Shown here in pieces: positions 43,910 through 54,894 of a stretch of 64,000 nt of DNA. Each line of letters begins with the position of its first letter. Position 1 is the first letter of the stretch. Made by a program: the position numbers and the translations under genes. The notes below the pieces were generated by a model. The model was not told where the DNA came from. It made no database searches and saw nothing but the letters and a program-made list of their open reading frames with translations. The DNA comes from Ovis canadensis (taxonomy: Eukaryota > Chordata > Mammalia > Artiodactyla > Bovidae): contig NC_091250.1 of the NCBI RefSeq assembly GCF_042477335.2, positions 63,991,384 through 64,055,383 on the forward strand, read 5' to 3'.

Positions 43910-45377
43910 TCTACCACTCTCACACACTAATCACATATTAGCGGATAGTAGGAACTCTCAAGACTGAGACAGAAGTATGTGAAGCCTCTGTGTGTCACTT
44001 CTCTGCTAAGGCCAGTAATCACAGTCATCTTACCAAAAGAAGATTGATGTTCCTGGAGAGGGTCTGGAATGGATTACAAGAAGCAAAAGAGAAGTAAAAG
44101 ATTTGAGCAAGGAAGATGGTAGCTTGGTGGACCATCTCTGGAGAAGACAAAACAAACTTTTCTCTCCTAAAAATTAGAATGAGAACATAAACTATAACAC
44201 GTTTTTATAGGCAGGTTGGTACTAGAAAAAAGAGACATTTGAACTCATTTGAAAAATGCATTGGCTTGTTCTGAAAGATAATCAGTACTTGGTTCCTTAC
44301 CAAAATTTCTCTGACATCAAGCAAATGCACAGTTCATGTTTATCCAGATAAAAGCAGAATCTCGGTCTATAGGTTTAATATTACCTGGCAGTGAAGGTTC
44401 TCTCAAAATAGATGCTTATTTTAAAAATTATAAATTCTTATTGGGTCTTCTACTCCCCTAGGTAGCCCTACCACTTAGCACACAATAGTACCTGGACCTC
44501 TGCATCCATCTCCATTGTAGAAATGCACAAAGATGTTGAGCCAGAGTCTTTGATGTTTTATATCTGCTCAAGGTGCTTGCTCTTTTAAAGGAATTCTATT
44601 ATCAATGATTTTGCAAAGAAAAATGAAGCTGTTGGGTCAGGAACTGTTTATCTAATTTATCTTTCATGATTAGCTGGATATTTTAAAGGAAAGTGGGCTT
44701 GAAGGAAGAAGTAATGAGTATTTTGCTCTGAGCACAAGGCATATTTCATTCAAAATATACTTGGTTTTTAGCCAGGCTTTCCAGACTTTCATTTATCTTT
44801 ACTTAAATTCAAGTGTGTTACTGAAGCTAAAGGTCACTTTATTTACCAAAACCAAAATGTCAACAAATAAGCATTCTCTATCCTGCTTTTCTCAAATCAG
44901 CATGCAGAGGACAAGACACAATGCTCTAAGACCTTCTCCACAGAGATATTAAATGAAGGAATTAATCCATACAAAATATGTTGATTCCTGGTCTACTTAC
45001 CCACAGGAACAGAAAGGATAATGTGTCAGGAATCAAAACCTGTGTTCTAAATAATCCAGAGCAGGAATCCATGGGAATAATTGTAATGATTCTGGAAGAT
45101 CTGGCCTGAGAAGTAGGACACATTGGTTCCTAGGGCATCAGAGCTATCAAGTGCCTGTATATCTGTAGACAAACTGCTCTGACCCTCTGGCCCTCACATT
45201 CAACTTCCTGAAAATTGATGATAAAACTTTCTTTGAGAGCGATTGCTGTAAAATGAAACAGGACCCTGGAAATGATGGGAGTTAGATATACTACAAGAGC
45301 TAAAAAATATTATATACAGTTGAATTTTAACAATAATGATTATGACAGTGTGATCATGCTAACTCTAAGTGTGGATA
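43910..45377. other. unassigned unique sequence
   Basis: About 1.5 kb with no recognisable gene or repeat. Short frames (e.g. 44761-44952) carry no known motif. Confidence 0.4.
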
Positions 45378-45595
45378 CTCTTTTTGGAATATAACTGATT
45401 TACAATGCTATGTTAGTTTCAGATGTACAACAAAGAGAAATCAGTTATACATATGCATATATCCACTCTTAGATTCTTTTCCCATATAAGTTATTACAGA
45501 GTATCAAGTAGAGTTCCCTCTGCTATACAGTAGATCCTTATGAGTTATCTATTTTATATATAGTAGTGAATATGGACACTTATGATGAAGCTTCT
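45378..45595 (-). repeat. L1 3' UTR, antisense
   Basis: 'tgatttacaatgctatgtta', 'tcagttatacatatgcatat', 'tgctatacagtagatcctta', 'atctattttatatatagtag': the antisense of the same 3' UTR type as at 19.9 kb. Confidence 0.8.
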
Positions 45596-45647
45596 GTGTC
45601 CTTGCACATATGGGGACACATCCATGAATTCTGCCATTCTGCAATCA

Positions 45648-45735
45648 CTTTTTTGAAGCCCTATTATGTGTCATGCACTGTTATAAATGCTGTGGAAGGC
45701 CGCAGTAATAAACCATAACACTGTTACAGTGGGAA
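45648..45735 (-). repeat. L2-like 3' fragment, antisense
   Basis: 'ccctattatgtgtcatgcac' then 'ataaatgctgtggaagg' follows the L2 end order. Confidence 0.45.
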
Positions 45736-46097
45736 TCAATGTTTAAACTTGATTGGGGACCACCTAGGAGATACACTGAACTTAGACATCCAAGAGGAAA
45801 ACATCCAGCTGAAGGGATAGACTGTTTCAGGGATGGTTGCCCGTGTTGTTAGAAGCTGAGGTTCAATTCTTAGAGAAAGACTAATAAATAAGAGTTAAAG
45901 TGCAACTTCCATTTTTTTGGCTTTTAGGAGAAATAACAACTAAATTTATTCTATATTGTGATATAGCAGTCTTAAAAATTGTATATTCTGAAAAATTGTG
46001 CATAAAAATGGGGCTTGTGGGAAAAATTGGACTGATGTAGATCACTCTAAAAGCTATTATAAACAGAATGCCCATAAAACATAACTATAATCCTAAT
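45736..46097. other. unassigned spacer
   Basis: Nothing recognisable. Confidence 0.4.
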
Positions 46098-46519
46098 AAA
46101 AATAGCAGCTTCCAGATGGTGCTAGCAGTAAAGAAGTCACTTGCCAATGCAGGAAACATAAGAGACCCGGGTTCGACCCCTAAGTTGGGAAGATCCACTG
46201 GAAGAGGAAATGGCAACCCATTCTAGTGTTCTTAAAGCATCTGGCTGTAATGCAGGAGGCCTGGGTTCAATCCCTGGGTCAGGAAGATCCCCTAGAGAAG
46301 GAAATGGCAACCCACTCCAGTATTCTTACCTGGAAAATTTCATGGATGGAGAAGCCTGGTAGACTACGGTCCATGGGGTCACAAAGAATTGGACACGACT
46401 GAGCGACTTCACTTTCATTTTCTAGTATTCTTGCCTGGGAAATCCCATGGAAATCCCATAGCCTGATGGTCTACAGTCCATGGGGTAGCAAAGAGTTGGA
46501 CACGACTGAGCATCTGGGC
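46098..46519 (+). repeat. Bov-tA SINE interrupted by another Bov-tA
   Basis: Outer SINE: head and first body part 46098-46233 (B box 'gggttcgacccctaag') and remainder 46420-46519. Inner SINE: 46234-46419, a 5'-truncated Bov-tA. The interruption is marked by ttctagt(g/a)ttctt at 46221-46233 and 46420-46432. Both are sense. Confidence 0.85.
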
Positions 46520-46631
46520 ATGCAAAGATGTATTAAATCCTTCAGAAACAAAAACTGCTCTGGAAATGATAGGACTTTACCTTAAAAAGGTAAGAGACAA
46601 GTAGTTAAAGGGAACTTGTTTAAACAAAAAA

Positions 46632-47100
46632 AATGCTGGGAAGACTATGTCACAAGGACAAGGTTAAAATGCATACAAGTCAGGAAAATGTCCAAAACAG
46701 AATAGGCGGTCAATATTAGCCCTGGGAGGACAGTGGACGTGGCTGACGAACAGGACCAGTTCCTCAACTGCTTCCTGTGCTCAGCTGATAATTACCACAA
46801 ATTAGCTGACTAGGAAGTATTCCTTTTCAACGAATGTGACTTCTCCATTATGCTAACATCAGCCCCTTATTTGTCAAGTGCATATGAGCTGATTCACCTT
46901 ATAAAAACTCCCATTGTTGCAGAAGAGATGAGATATTTATTAAAATATGATGATGGATTCTGAGGAGTTCTGCCCTCGGGCGCATTATCTTGCTTGCCAT
47001 ACTTCCTCACACTTCATGTGAGATGAATAAATATGTATTCCATGAATGGCTCTAAATCTAATACTCCTTAGTGGCATTGTGCAGGAAAAGCTAGTCTCAC
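46632..47100 (+). repeat. candidate solo LTR, plus orientation
   Basis: Higher-complexity block with a TATA box ('ccttataaaaactccc', about 46908-46923), an AATAAA signal about 110 bases on (about 47025), and a C/T-rich segment after it, the spacing of an LTR U3-R-U5. No paired LTR or retroviral gene seen. Ends and duplication not resolved. Confidence 0.42.
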
Positions 47101-47251
47101 TGTGTCCTCCTTTCGCAAGCTCCTGGTGCTTGGTACTTCAATTGCTTGTCGTCACTCACTTACTTCTTATTCCTTTATTAGGAAAAATGTGTAATTTCTT
47201 TAATTTTAAGGGAAGTTGAAGATCAACTGCTACTTATTGATTGAGCATTGC

Positions 47252-47525
47252 ATTATGCTTGCTGCTAAGTCACTTCAGTTGTGTCTGACTCTGTGCAACC
47301 CCATAGACATCAACCCACAAGACTCCCCCACCCCTGGGATTCTCCAGGCAAGAACACTGGAGTGGGTTGCCATTTCCTTTTCCAATGCATGAAAGTGAAA
47401 AGTGAAAGTGTAGTCTCTCTCTTAGAGACCCCATGGACTGCAGCCTACCAGGCTCCTCTATCCATGGGATTTTCCAGGCAAGTGTACTGGAGTGGGGTGC
47501 CATTGCCTACTCCGGTATTATGCTT
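47252..47525 (-). repeat. BOV-A2 SINE, antisense, 9-bp duplication
   Basis: Complete two-monomer copy at 47261-47516; flanks attatgctt at 47252-47260 and 47517-47525. Confidence 0.9.
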
Positions 47526-47582
47526 AAATAAGCTATTTAATCTTAAAGGCCAAACTGTTTGCTAAGTTTTATAAGTTCAACC

Positions 47583-47608
47583 AAAAAATAAATAAATAAA
47601 TAAATAAA
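47583..47608. repeat. (AAAT)n microsatellite
   Basis: Six tandem AAAT units. Confidence 0.85.
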
Positions 47609-47763
47609 CAACTGAAGTTCATGAGGATTGGGTACTTTGTCCAAAGACATGCTCAGGTAGAAGTTGTTGGAACTATTGTATAATCCAGGTGTATCTTCCT
47701 CTCAACATTTACACTTTCTTCCCCATCTCTTGCTAGTGCTAAATGATAGTAGTAGAAGGCTTG

Positions 47764-47824
47764 AAAATGAAAGTGGAAGTGACTCAGTTGTGTCCGATTT
47801 TTGTGACTCCACGAACTATACATT
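47764..47824 (-). repeat. Bov-A-type SINE scrap, antisense
   Basis: Only 'atgaaagtggaagtgactca' and 'tgtgactccacgaactata' remain, a severely 5'-truncated copy. Confidence 0.6.
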
Positions 47825-47825
47825 T

Positions 47826-49107
47826 CAGCTCAGTTCAGTTGCTCAGTCGTGTCTGACTCTTTGCAACACCATGGACTGTAGCACGCCAGGCCTCCCTGTC
47901 CATCATCAACTCCCGGAGTTTACTCAAACTCATGTCCACTGAGTCAGTGATGTCATCCAACCATCTCAACCTCTGTCGTCCCCTTCTCCTCCTGCCTTCA
48001 ATCTTTCCCAGCATCAGGGTCTTTTCCAGTGAGTCAGCTCTTCACATCAGGTGGCCAAAGTATTGGAGTTTCAGCTTCAACATCAGTCCTTCCAATGAAC
48101 ATTCAGGACTGATCTCCTTTAGGATGGACTGGTTGGATCTCCTTGGAGTCCAAGGGACTCTCGAGAGTCTTCTCCAACACCACAGTTCAAAAGCATCAAT
48201 TCTTTGGCACTCAGCTTTCTTTATAGTCCAACTCTCACATCCAAACATGACTACTGGAAAAACCAAAGCTTTGACTAGATGGGCATTTGTTGGCAAAGTA
48301 ATATCTCTGCTTTTTAATATGCTGCCTATGTTGGTCATAACTTTCCTTCCAAGGGGTAAGCCACTTTTAATTTCATGGCTGGAATCATCATCTGCCGTGA
48401 TTTTGGAGCCCGGGAAAATAAAGTCTGTCACTATTTCCACTGTATCCCCATCTATTTGCCATGAAGTGATGGGACTGGATGCCATCATCTTCGTTTTCTA
48501 AATGTTGAGCTTTAAGACAACTTTTTCACTCTCCTCTTTCACTTTCATCTAGAGGCTCTTCAGTTCTTCACTTTCTGCCATAAGGGTGGTGTCATCTGCA
48601 TATCTGAGGTTATTGATATTTCTCCCAGCAATCTTGATTCCAGCTTGTGCTTCATCCAGCCCAGTATTCCTCATGATGTACTCTGCAAATAAGTTAAATA
48701 AGCAGGGTGACAATATACAGTCTTGATGTATTCCTTTTCTTATTTGGAACCAGTCTGTTGTCCCATGACCAGTTCTAACTGTTGCTTCCTGACCTGCATA
48801 CAGGTTTCTCAAGAGGCAGGTCAGGTGATCTGGTATTCTCATCTCTTTCAGAATTTTCCACAGTTTATTGTGATCTACACAGTCAAAGGCTTTGCCATAG
48901 TCAATAAAGCAGAAATAGATGTTTTTCTGGAGTTCTCTTGCTTTTTCCATGATCCAGCAGATGTTGGCAATTTGATCTCTAGTTCCTCTGCCTTTTCTAA
49001 ACCCAGCTTGAACATCTGGAAGTTCACAATTCATGTATTGTTTTAGCCTGGCTTGGAGAATTTTGAGCATTACTTTGCTAGCACATGAGATGAGTGCAAT
49101 TGTGTGG
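47826..49107 (-). mobile_element. BovB LINE, antisense, 1.28 kb
   Basis: Runs from the 3' terminus through the C-terminal region, the YADD box (minus-strand NNLRYADDTTLMAESE) and RT fingers to 'gatgagtgcaattgtg'. Minus frames of 148 (48042-48488) and 173 codons (48549-49070) are separated by a frameshift near 48500-48560, where AESEE also shows a codon loss. It is the second most complete BovB RT in the window. Confidence 0.9.
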
Positions 49108-49372
49108 TAGTTAGTCCGTTGAATTCTCCATGCCAGAATATTGGAGTGGGTAGCCTTTCCTTTCCCTAGGGGATCTTCCCAAGCCAGGGATCAAACCCAG
49201 GTCTCTTACATTGCAGGCAGATTCTTTACCAGCTGAGCCACAAGGAAAGCTTAAGAATACTGCAGTGGGTGACCTACCCCTTCTCCAGCAGATCTTCCAG
49301 AGCCAGGAGTCAAACTGGAGTCTCCTGCATCACAGGCAGATTCTTTACTGAGCTGTCAGGGAAGGCTTATTC
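49108..49372 (-). repeat. dimeric Bov-tA SINE, antisense
   Basis: Two head units in tandem (B-box complements 'gggatcaaacccaggtc' and 'ggagtcaaactggagtc'), most of the Bov-A body missing. Joined directly to the 5' end of the BovB fragment. Confidence 0.78.
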
Positions 49373-50416
49373 ACGTCTATGTAATGTATTTTCTTACAGA
49401 AATCAAAATCTTCACCTTAAGTGGTAAAGATTTGCATTAAAATGTTATTAATCTTCTCTGATTAAATAAAAAGGGAATGTTGTTCTTTCTTAAATTTCAC
49501 ACATATAGTTCCACTTAAAACAATCTGAGAGATAGATGTCTAGAGCCTTCAGTTTAAGTGGACTCTATTGCCATTAATTCTTGATTCAGCTCCTAAATAG
49601 AGCTGGTAAAACTTCTTATATTAATAGAAATAGAAATGGTTGATCTCAACTTTTAAGAACTTTAAGAAACATTGAAGGGTTTTTGGATTTCTGTCTAGTC
49701 ATATATATTTTTATAAACACCCTAGAATTTTGATAGTACTTTTTTTTTCAGACACTAGAAACATAATTGAAAGAATCAATTCATTGTTTAGTACAGTATA
49801 TGTCTTAACTCATAAAAGAGTCCAAATAAAATAACCTCAGTTTTCTTGCCCAAAGAAAGAAATTTCTTTTCTTTAAAAGAAATTTGCTCCACAGTTGGGT
49901 TCTGACTCCGAGTTCTGTCAGTCTTGTTGACAAAGCAATTTTCTTCTTATCTATTGTGTGTAAAGTTCTGATCTTACTTCCCTAATAATTCCCTTTTTTT
50001 CTTGTAGTCATAATTGACTTTGCTTTCAGTTCAGTAATTCATTCAACTGTTCTGTGTACTGGGAATATGTTGGTAGAAACAAAACATAACAAAAGCAGGT
50101 TTATGTTTTCTTGTATTATATATTCTGGTGGGGGAAAAGTTTTAGGGAGAATTTATAAGCAATAAAAAGTTAATTTCAGATTTGTTTTATAAAACTGATA
50201 ATTGGTTTTATTCAGAGGGATAGTTCAAATCCACCACTAAATAATAAAAGAATACACTTTTCTTTTCTACATATTAGCGATTTAATGTATTTTTAAAATA
50301 TTATACATGTTCAGTGACTGTCTTTATCTGATTAGCCCTTACTAGGACTCTTGTCTTATAGAGAGCAGGGGCCTCAAGAAATGAGACGCACTTTCTAAAA
50401 GGTATAAAAAGCACAA
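49373..50416. other. unassigned AT-rich spacer
   Basis: No recognisable gene or repeat. Confidence 0.4.
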
Positions 50417-50609
50417 GGGCTTCCCAGGTGGCACTAGTGGTAAAGAACCTGCCTGTCAATGCAGGAGACATAAGAGATGTGGGTTCAGTCCCTGGGTTGA
50501 GAAGATCCCTGGAGGAGGGCATGGCAACTCACTCCAGTATTCTTGGCTGGAGGCTACAGTTCATAGGGTCATGAAAAGTCAGACACATTTGAAGGGACTT
50601 AGCACACAC
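50417..50609 (+). repeat. Bov-tA SINE, sense
   Basis: Head 'gggcttcccaggtggcacta', B box 'gggttcagtccctggg', body with a deletion of the 'atggacagaggagcc' part. Confidence 0.85.
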
Positions 50610-50768
50610 TCATACACAAAAGTTACAAAGTATCAGGTGAAATGTTAGAGTCCCTGGGATGGTGCTAGGAGCGAACAACTTCCTTTAGCCATGTGGGTGG
50701 GCACTATGACAGGGTGATTGTCTTGGAGCATCTCTGGTTAATTGCACTTTACAAAAATGACCCTAGTG

Positions 50769-51064
50769 ATATATTGCTGCTACTGCTGCTAAGTCGCTTC
50801 AGTCATGTCCGACTCTGTGTGACCCCATAGAAGGCAGCCCACCAGGCTCCCCCGTCCCTGGGATTCTCCAGGCAAGAATACTGGAGCGGGTTGCCATTTC
50901 CTTCTCCAATGCATGAAAGTGAAAAGTGAAAGTGAAGTTGCTCAGTCATGTCCGACTCCTAACGACCCCATGGACTGCAGCCCACCAGGCCCCTCTGTCC
51001 ATTGGATTTTCCAGGCAAGAGTACTGGAGTGGGTTGCCATTGCCTTCTCCATAGCAATATATTG
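50769..51064 (-). repeat. BOV-A2 SINE, antisense
   Basis: Complete two-monomer copy with the (CTG)n side at the left; short flanks atatattg at 50769-50776 and 51057-51064. Confidence 0.88.
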
Positions 51065-51964
51065 GGTGTTACAAAATTTTTCAGACTTTTCTGAGCAAAA
51101 GGTGAATTCTGAATGTTGTTCCTTTAAAAAAGGAATCATATGTGGTGACATGCTTTGTGTGGTAGAAGTGACACTTCAGGGATTTCATGGCTAACAAAAG
51201 TGGTAATAGCTTTTAGCTGCTTCTCCTTCTCTTTGGGGATCTGAAACTTGAGATACATGAGCTGACGTATAGGTGTCCATCTGGTGTGAAGTTTCCATAT
51301 TTAAGAAGCCACATGGCAATAGATAAAGATGTCCAAGTAACCCTCAAATTTCAGTACCTAATCATTTGAGTCTTAGTGTCAATCTCTAGAAACATAAATG
51401 AACAAACCAACCTCAGCCTCTGGCTGACCTAGCTCATGCCAGGTAGAACAGAGATGAGCTATCTCCACAGATTCTTGCCTGAATTACAGATAAGTGAGCA
51501 AACAAAATGCCAATGTTTCAAACTGCTCAGATTTGCGTTGGTTTATTATGCAGTGCTGCAACTGAAACAATTACATATGTGTAAATCAAGAGAGAGTACC
51601 ATGGACATGTTACAGAAACTTAATGTGTCCTACGTAACTCAGAGGGACAGTTGAGATACTTGCCCTGACTATTGAATGTGTTGACTCTTAAATACACAAA
51701 AAATGCATTCAAACTGAGATTTCTAGAACCCTTTTTTGTTCCACTGAATAGCTGTATTTAATAATAGAAAAGTCAGAAGTAGGAAATAATATATGTGCTT
51801 TTAAGTCATTGTCTTTGTGGCATTTTCTGGGTAAAGTTCAAGCAAAACACTAACTGGTATTTTTTAAAGAGTTTTCTCTATATATTATAAAGTGATTAAA
51901 AGTAAAAAAGGGAAGTGAATATGGAAAATTGAAGTATTTGACTCTAATTTTTGCCCTACTTTAA
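51065..51964. other. unassigned unique sequence
   Basis: No recognisable gene or repeat. The frame at 51436-51654 has no known domain. Confidence 0.4.
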
Positions 51965-52435
51965 CCCATATTCTCTGTCATATAACTTTACAGTGCCAGC
52001 CCATTATGGACAAGCTCCACCTCATCTCTTGAATTTGAACTTAGCCTTATGACTCATGATCAGTGGATGTTATTTAGTAGACTTGAAGCCATGAAAAGGC
52101 TTATAAACACCTTTATATAATCTGCTTGTGCATTTGTGTCTCTGTTAATTCCATTAAAACATGCCTGAGGTTACATATAGGAGGTTGGAGTCACGTGCAG
52201 TAGAGCGGAAAATACCAGTAGCCTAGTCTCCCAAGAAAGGACCATCTAAATCAACTGACAGCCAGCTAACCCAGATGTAGAACTGAGGCAGGCAGAGATT
52301 GAAAACAACACCCAACCAAGGTCAATATAAATCTCTTTCTCTCGGACTCATGAGATTATTAAAAGCATATTGTTGAAGCTTGCCGAGTTTCTGTATGGTT
52401 ATTATGCAGCACTGACAGTGAATATAGCTTGTATT
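51965..52435 (+). repeat. MLT1-like LTR (ERVL-MaLR), plus
   Basis: MLT1 order: '-ttgaacttagccttatgact', then a degraded centre with 'accagtagcctagtctccca', and the diagnostic end '-aagcttgccgagtttctgta' to 'ttattatgcagcactgacag'. MaLR elements are ancient non-autonomous endogenous retroviral LTRs of mammals. No internal region seen. Confidence 0.6.
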
Positions 52436-52789
52436 TAATTTCAACAAATGACTCTAACATTACAATGGGGAAGAAAGTTACACGTGTGTAAGAATGGAAT
52501 TTTTACTTGACTAATAATTTGACAATGCCTTTTTGGTGTCTATATTTGTAGTTCAGATACCTTAAAATGTCTTGTAGTGTCATAAGAAGTACAAGGTTGT
52601 CTGAGAAAGAATAATTAACTCAGGATTCCAGTGTGCAAAAGATTACAGGAAAAGATGAAATGCAACAGAATATGAAGTAATGGGAGCAACCACTAAAAAA
52701 ACTAAAAAGAGAGGTATAACTGATATGCTAAGAAAAGAGAGAAAGTCAAATCATATAAAATGATCAGTTAAGACCAAAAAAGGTGATTG
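52436..52789. other. unassigned AT-rich spacer
   Basis: Nothing recognisable. Confidence 0.4.
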
Positions 52790-53030
52790 TGCCGAGGATC
52801 GTGGCTGTGTGGGCGCCAGAGGTAAGGTGCAGGGACCGGGTGGTCACTGCTCTTCTCTGTCCACCTTCCAGTGCCCAGACTGGTTAGGGTTAGGTAGTGA
52901 GAGGTTCCTGGAGGACCTGGGCCTGGTCTTCTCCTTTTGTCCTTGGGTGTCAGGTGAGATGCAGAGTTGACCACCTAAACTGACCTTCACTGTCCCAGAA
53001 ACCCTGATTATCTCCAAAGTGAAGATCAAA
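52790..53030. other. GC-richer patch with a donor-like site
   Basis: A 240-base patch clearly GC-richer than its flanks with several CpGs in its first 60 bases and a consensus splice-donor-like 'cagaggtaagg' near 52819-52829. It could be part of a processed or duplicated gene segment, a decayed CpG-rich promoter, or an unknown repeat. I recognise no protein in any frame. Confidence 0.25.
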
Positions 53031-53333
53031 AAAGTCCATTCACATCAACCTCAAATAATAGGCCCTGAAATGTGTGTTTTGTGCCAATGATATCAGAAAT
53101 ATTATTTGTAATTAGGCTTTGGTAGTCCTGAGAAAGGATGCTTTCTGCTATCTGTATCTGGCTTGGAGTTCCTGTATATTTTTCATTATAAAGTTCTGTT
53201 GGGGTGAATCAAATGAATCACTATTTTACTTCATTGTCTTGGAATGTCTGAGAGGACTTAGTGTCTAAAAACAGTTGAGTACAAACAGGTGGTTTGATGA
53301 TAAGTATTAATTAAAACCAGATAATGTTATTTT
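53031..53333. other. unassigned spacer
   Basis: Nothing recognisable. Confidence 0.35.
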
Positions 53334-53551
53334 GGGCTTCCCAGGTGGCAAAACAGTGAAGAATTTGTCTACCAATGCAGGAGACATGAGTTCGATTCCT
53401 GGATCAGGAAGATCCCCTGAAGTAGGAAAGGGCAACCCACCCCAGTATTCTCGCCTGGGAAATCCCATGGACAGAGGAGCCTAGAGGGCAGTCTCCTCTG
53501 TCCATGGGGTCATAGAGTCGGACATGACTGAATGACTGAACAGATGCGTTG
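53334..53551 (+). repeat. Bov-tA SINE with a perfect internal palindrome
   Basis: Sense head and body. Unlike every other Bov-tA here, the body has a perfect 16-bp inverted repeat (cccatggacagaggag at 53464-53479, its complement at 53493-53508, 13-nt loop). Normal copies have only a partial match there. Confidence 0.88.
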
Positions 53552-53564
53552 TTTCTTAAACCTT

Positions 53565-54894
53565 TAAGCTATTTAAACAACAGTGAATACCTGCTGGACG
53601 TGTCGCGGTCTGTTATAGGAATATCTGTGATTCTCTGAATCTCAACCATGCTGTCAAAAGGCTTACAAAATTTCCTAAAAATTGCAAACTCTCATTTAAT
53701 ATATACAAGAGTATTCCAAGGATTAATAAGTCAAAGGAAGGTTTTAGGAACTATACCAATACTTTGATTACCTAGGCAAGTTGTGGTTACAGGCATATCT
53801 TAGTGACTCCTCTTTGAATTTGATCACAGCTGGTATGGGATCGTCTGTCCAGGGACAGAGTGGAACCTTTTCAGTGGTCGGTGAAGAGTATCAATAACCC
53901 TTGAAGTGTTGTGTTTATATGCAAAGAGGCTGCAATGAAGATCAATTCAATGAAAAAAGCTTTGTGCCCAAATCAAATGTCAAGTCCATGTCTTCTCCCA
54001 CCATTATGGCCACTGGGGCTGCAGAGTTAACCTTGAAAGATTCTAATTGGCATCTTCAATCAGAAGCTGATCATGTGTTGCAATTGGCACGGGAATGGTT
54101 CCTCTTGGAGTTATTTCTGAAACTGCTGTGATGTTTCAAACAAAAGGTTACAATAAAGTCAACCCATTCTTTGTCCCTCAGTTTCTGATCAATATGGCAG
54201 CAGGCCAGGTCATTCAATATAAAGTCAAGGGCCCCAATCAAGCATTACCCACAGCCTATACCACAGAAATTTATGCAGTGGGAGACTCTTAGATTTATAA
54301 CACATGACTCTACTGACGTGATGGTGACTGGAGGTACATATTCTCGCATCAGCCGTTTATCACTTGCTGGATTTTCCAGAGCCTGGGCTCTGATCCTAAG
54401 TTAGCATGTCGACCATTTCATCTAGAGACGGCTTTGTAATGGGAGGAGGTGCACTGTGCTGGTGGTAGAAGAAAGGAGCAGGCTGTACAAAGAGGGGACT
54501 GGATGTACGCAGACATCTTGAGCTGTGGACTCTCAGGTGATGCCCGTCACACGACTGCCCCCAGTCCTGGAGGAGAGGTGCTTTAAGGTGTATGGCTGCT
54601 GCTGTAAAGACACAGGTGTATAACCTGAAGAGATATCCTGTATCAACGTGTATGATACTTCCACACTGTTGGGAGACGCTGCCAAAAGGAAAGCCATCAA
54701 ACATCTTTTCAAAGACCATGCATACTCCCTTGCCATTTCCTTTAGCAATGAGCCATGGGACACCTGCTGGGGGCTGCCAGGGACACTGAGGAAGATTACC
54801 ACCCGGGCTTGCTGTTATAGAAAACTGCCATCTACTTTAAACCTGGACTGTACAGAATCACAATTGGGTCTCAATTATGTTCCATTCAAGGCAT
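53565..54894 (+). pseudogene. OXSM: OXSM processed pseudogene
   Basis: Intronless, decayed copy of OXSM, the mitochondrial 3-oxoacyl-ACP synthase of type II fatty-acid synthesis. The presumed start codon is at 53648-53650; sequence before it looks like 5' UTR. Recognisable segments in order: a '[14 protein letters not shown]' stretch (from 53921), '[14 protein letters not shown]' (from 53988), '[13 protein letters not shown]' and 'NMAAGQV' (54131-54220), 'LGDAAKRKAIKHLFKDHAYS' (from 54663) and 'LPSTLNLDCTES' (from 54823). About 415 codons' worth is collinear without introns. The nucleophile cysteine of the family's TACTTG-type motif is tyrosine (TAYTTE, codon 54257-54259). There are several frameshifts and stops (e.g. 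after 54289). The last part, including the GFGG-type glycine motif, is missing where old L1 sequence begins. No poly-A or target duplication is visible. Not functional. Confidence 0.88.
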
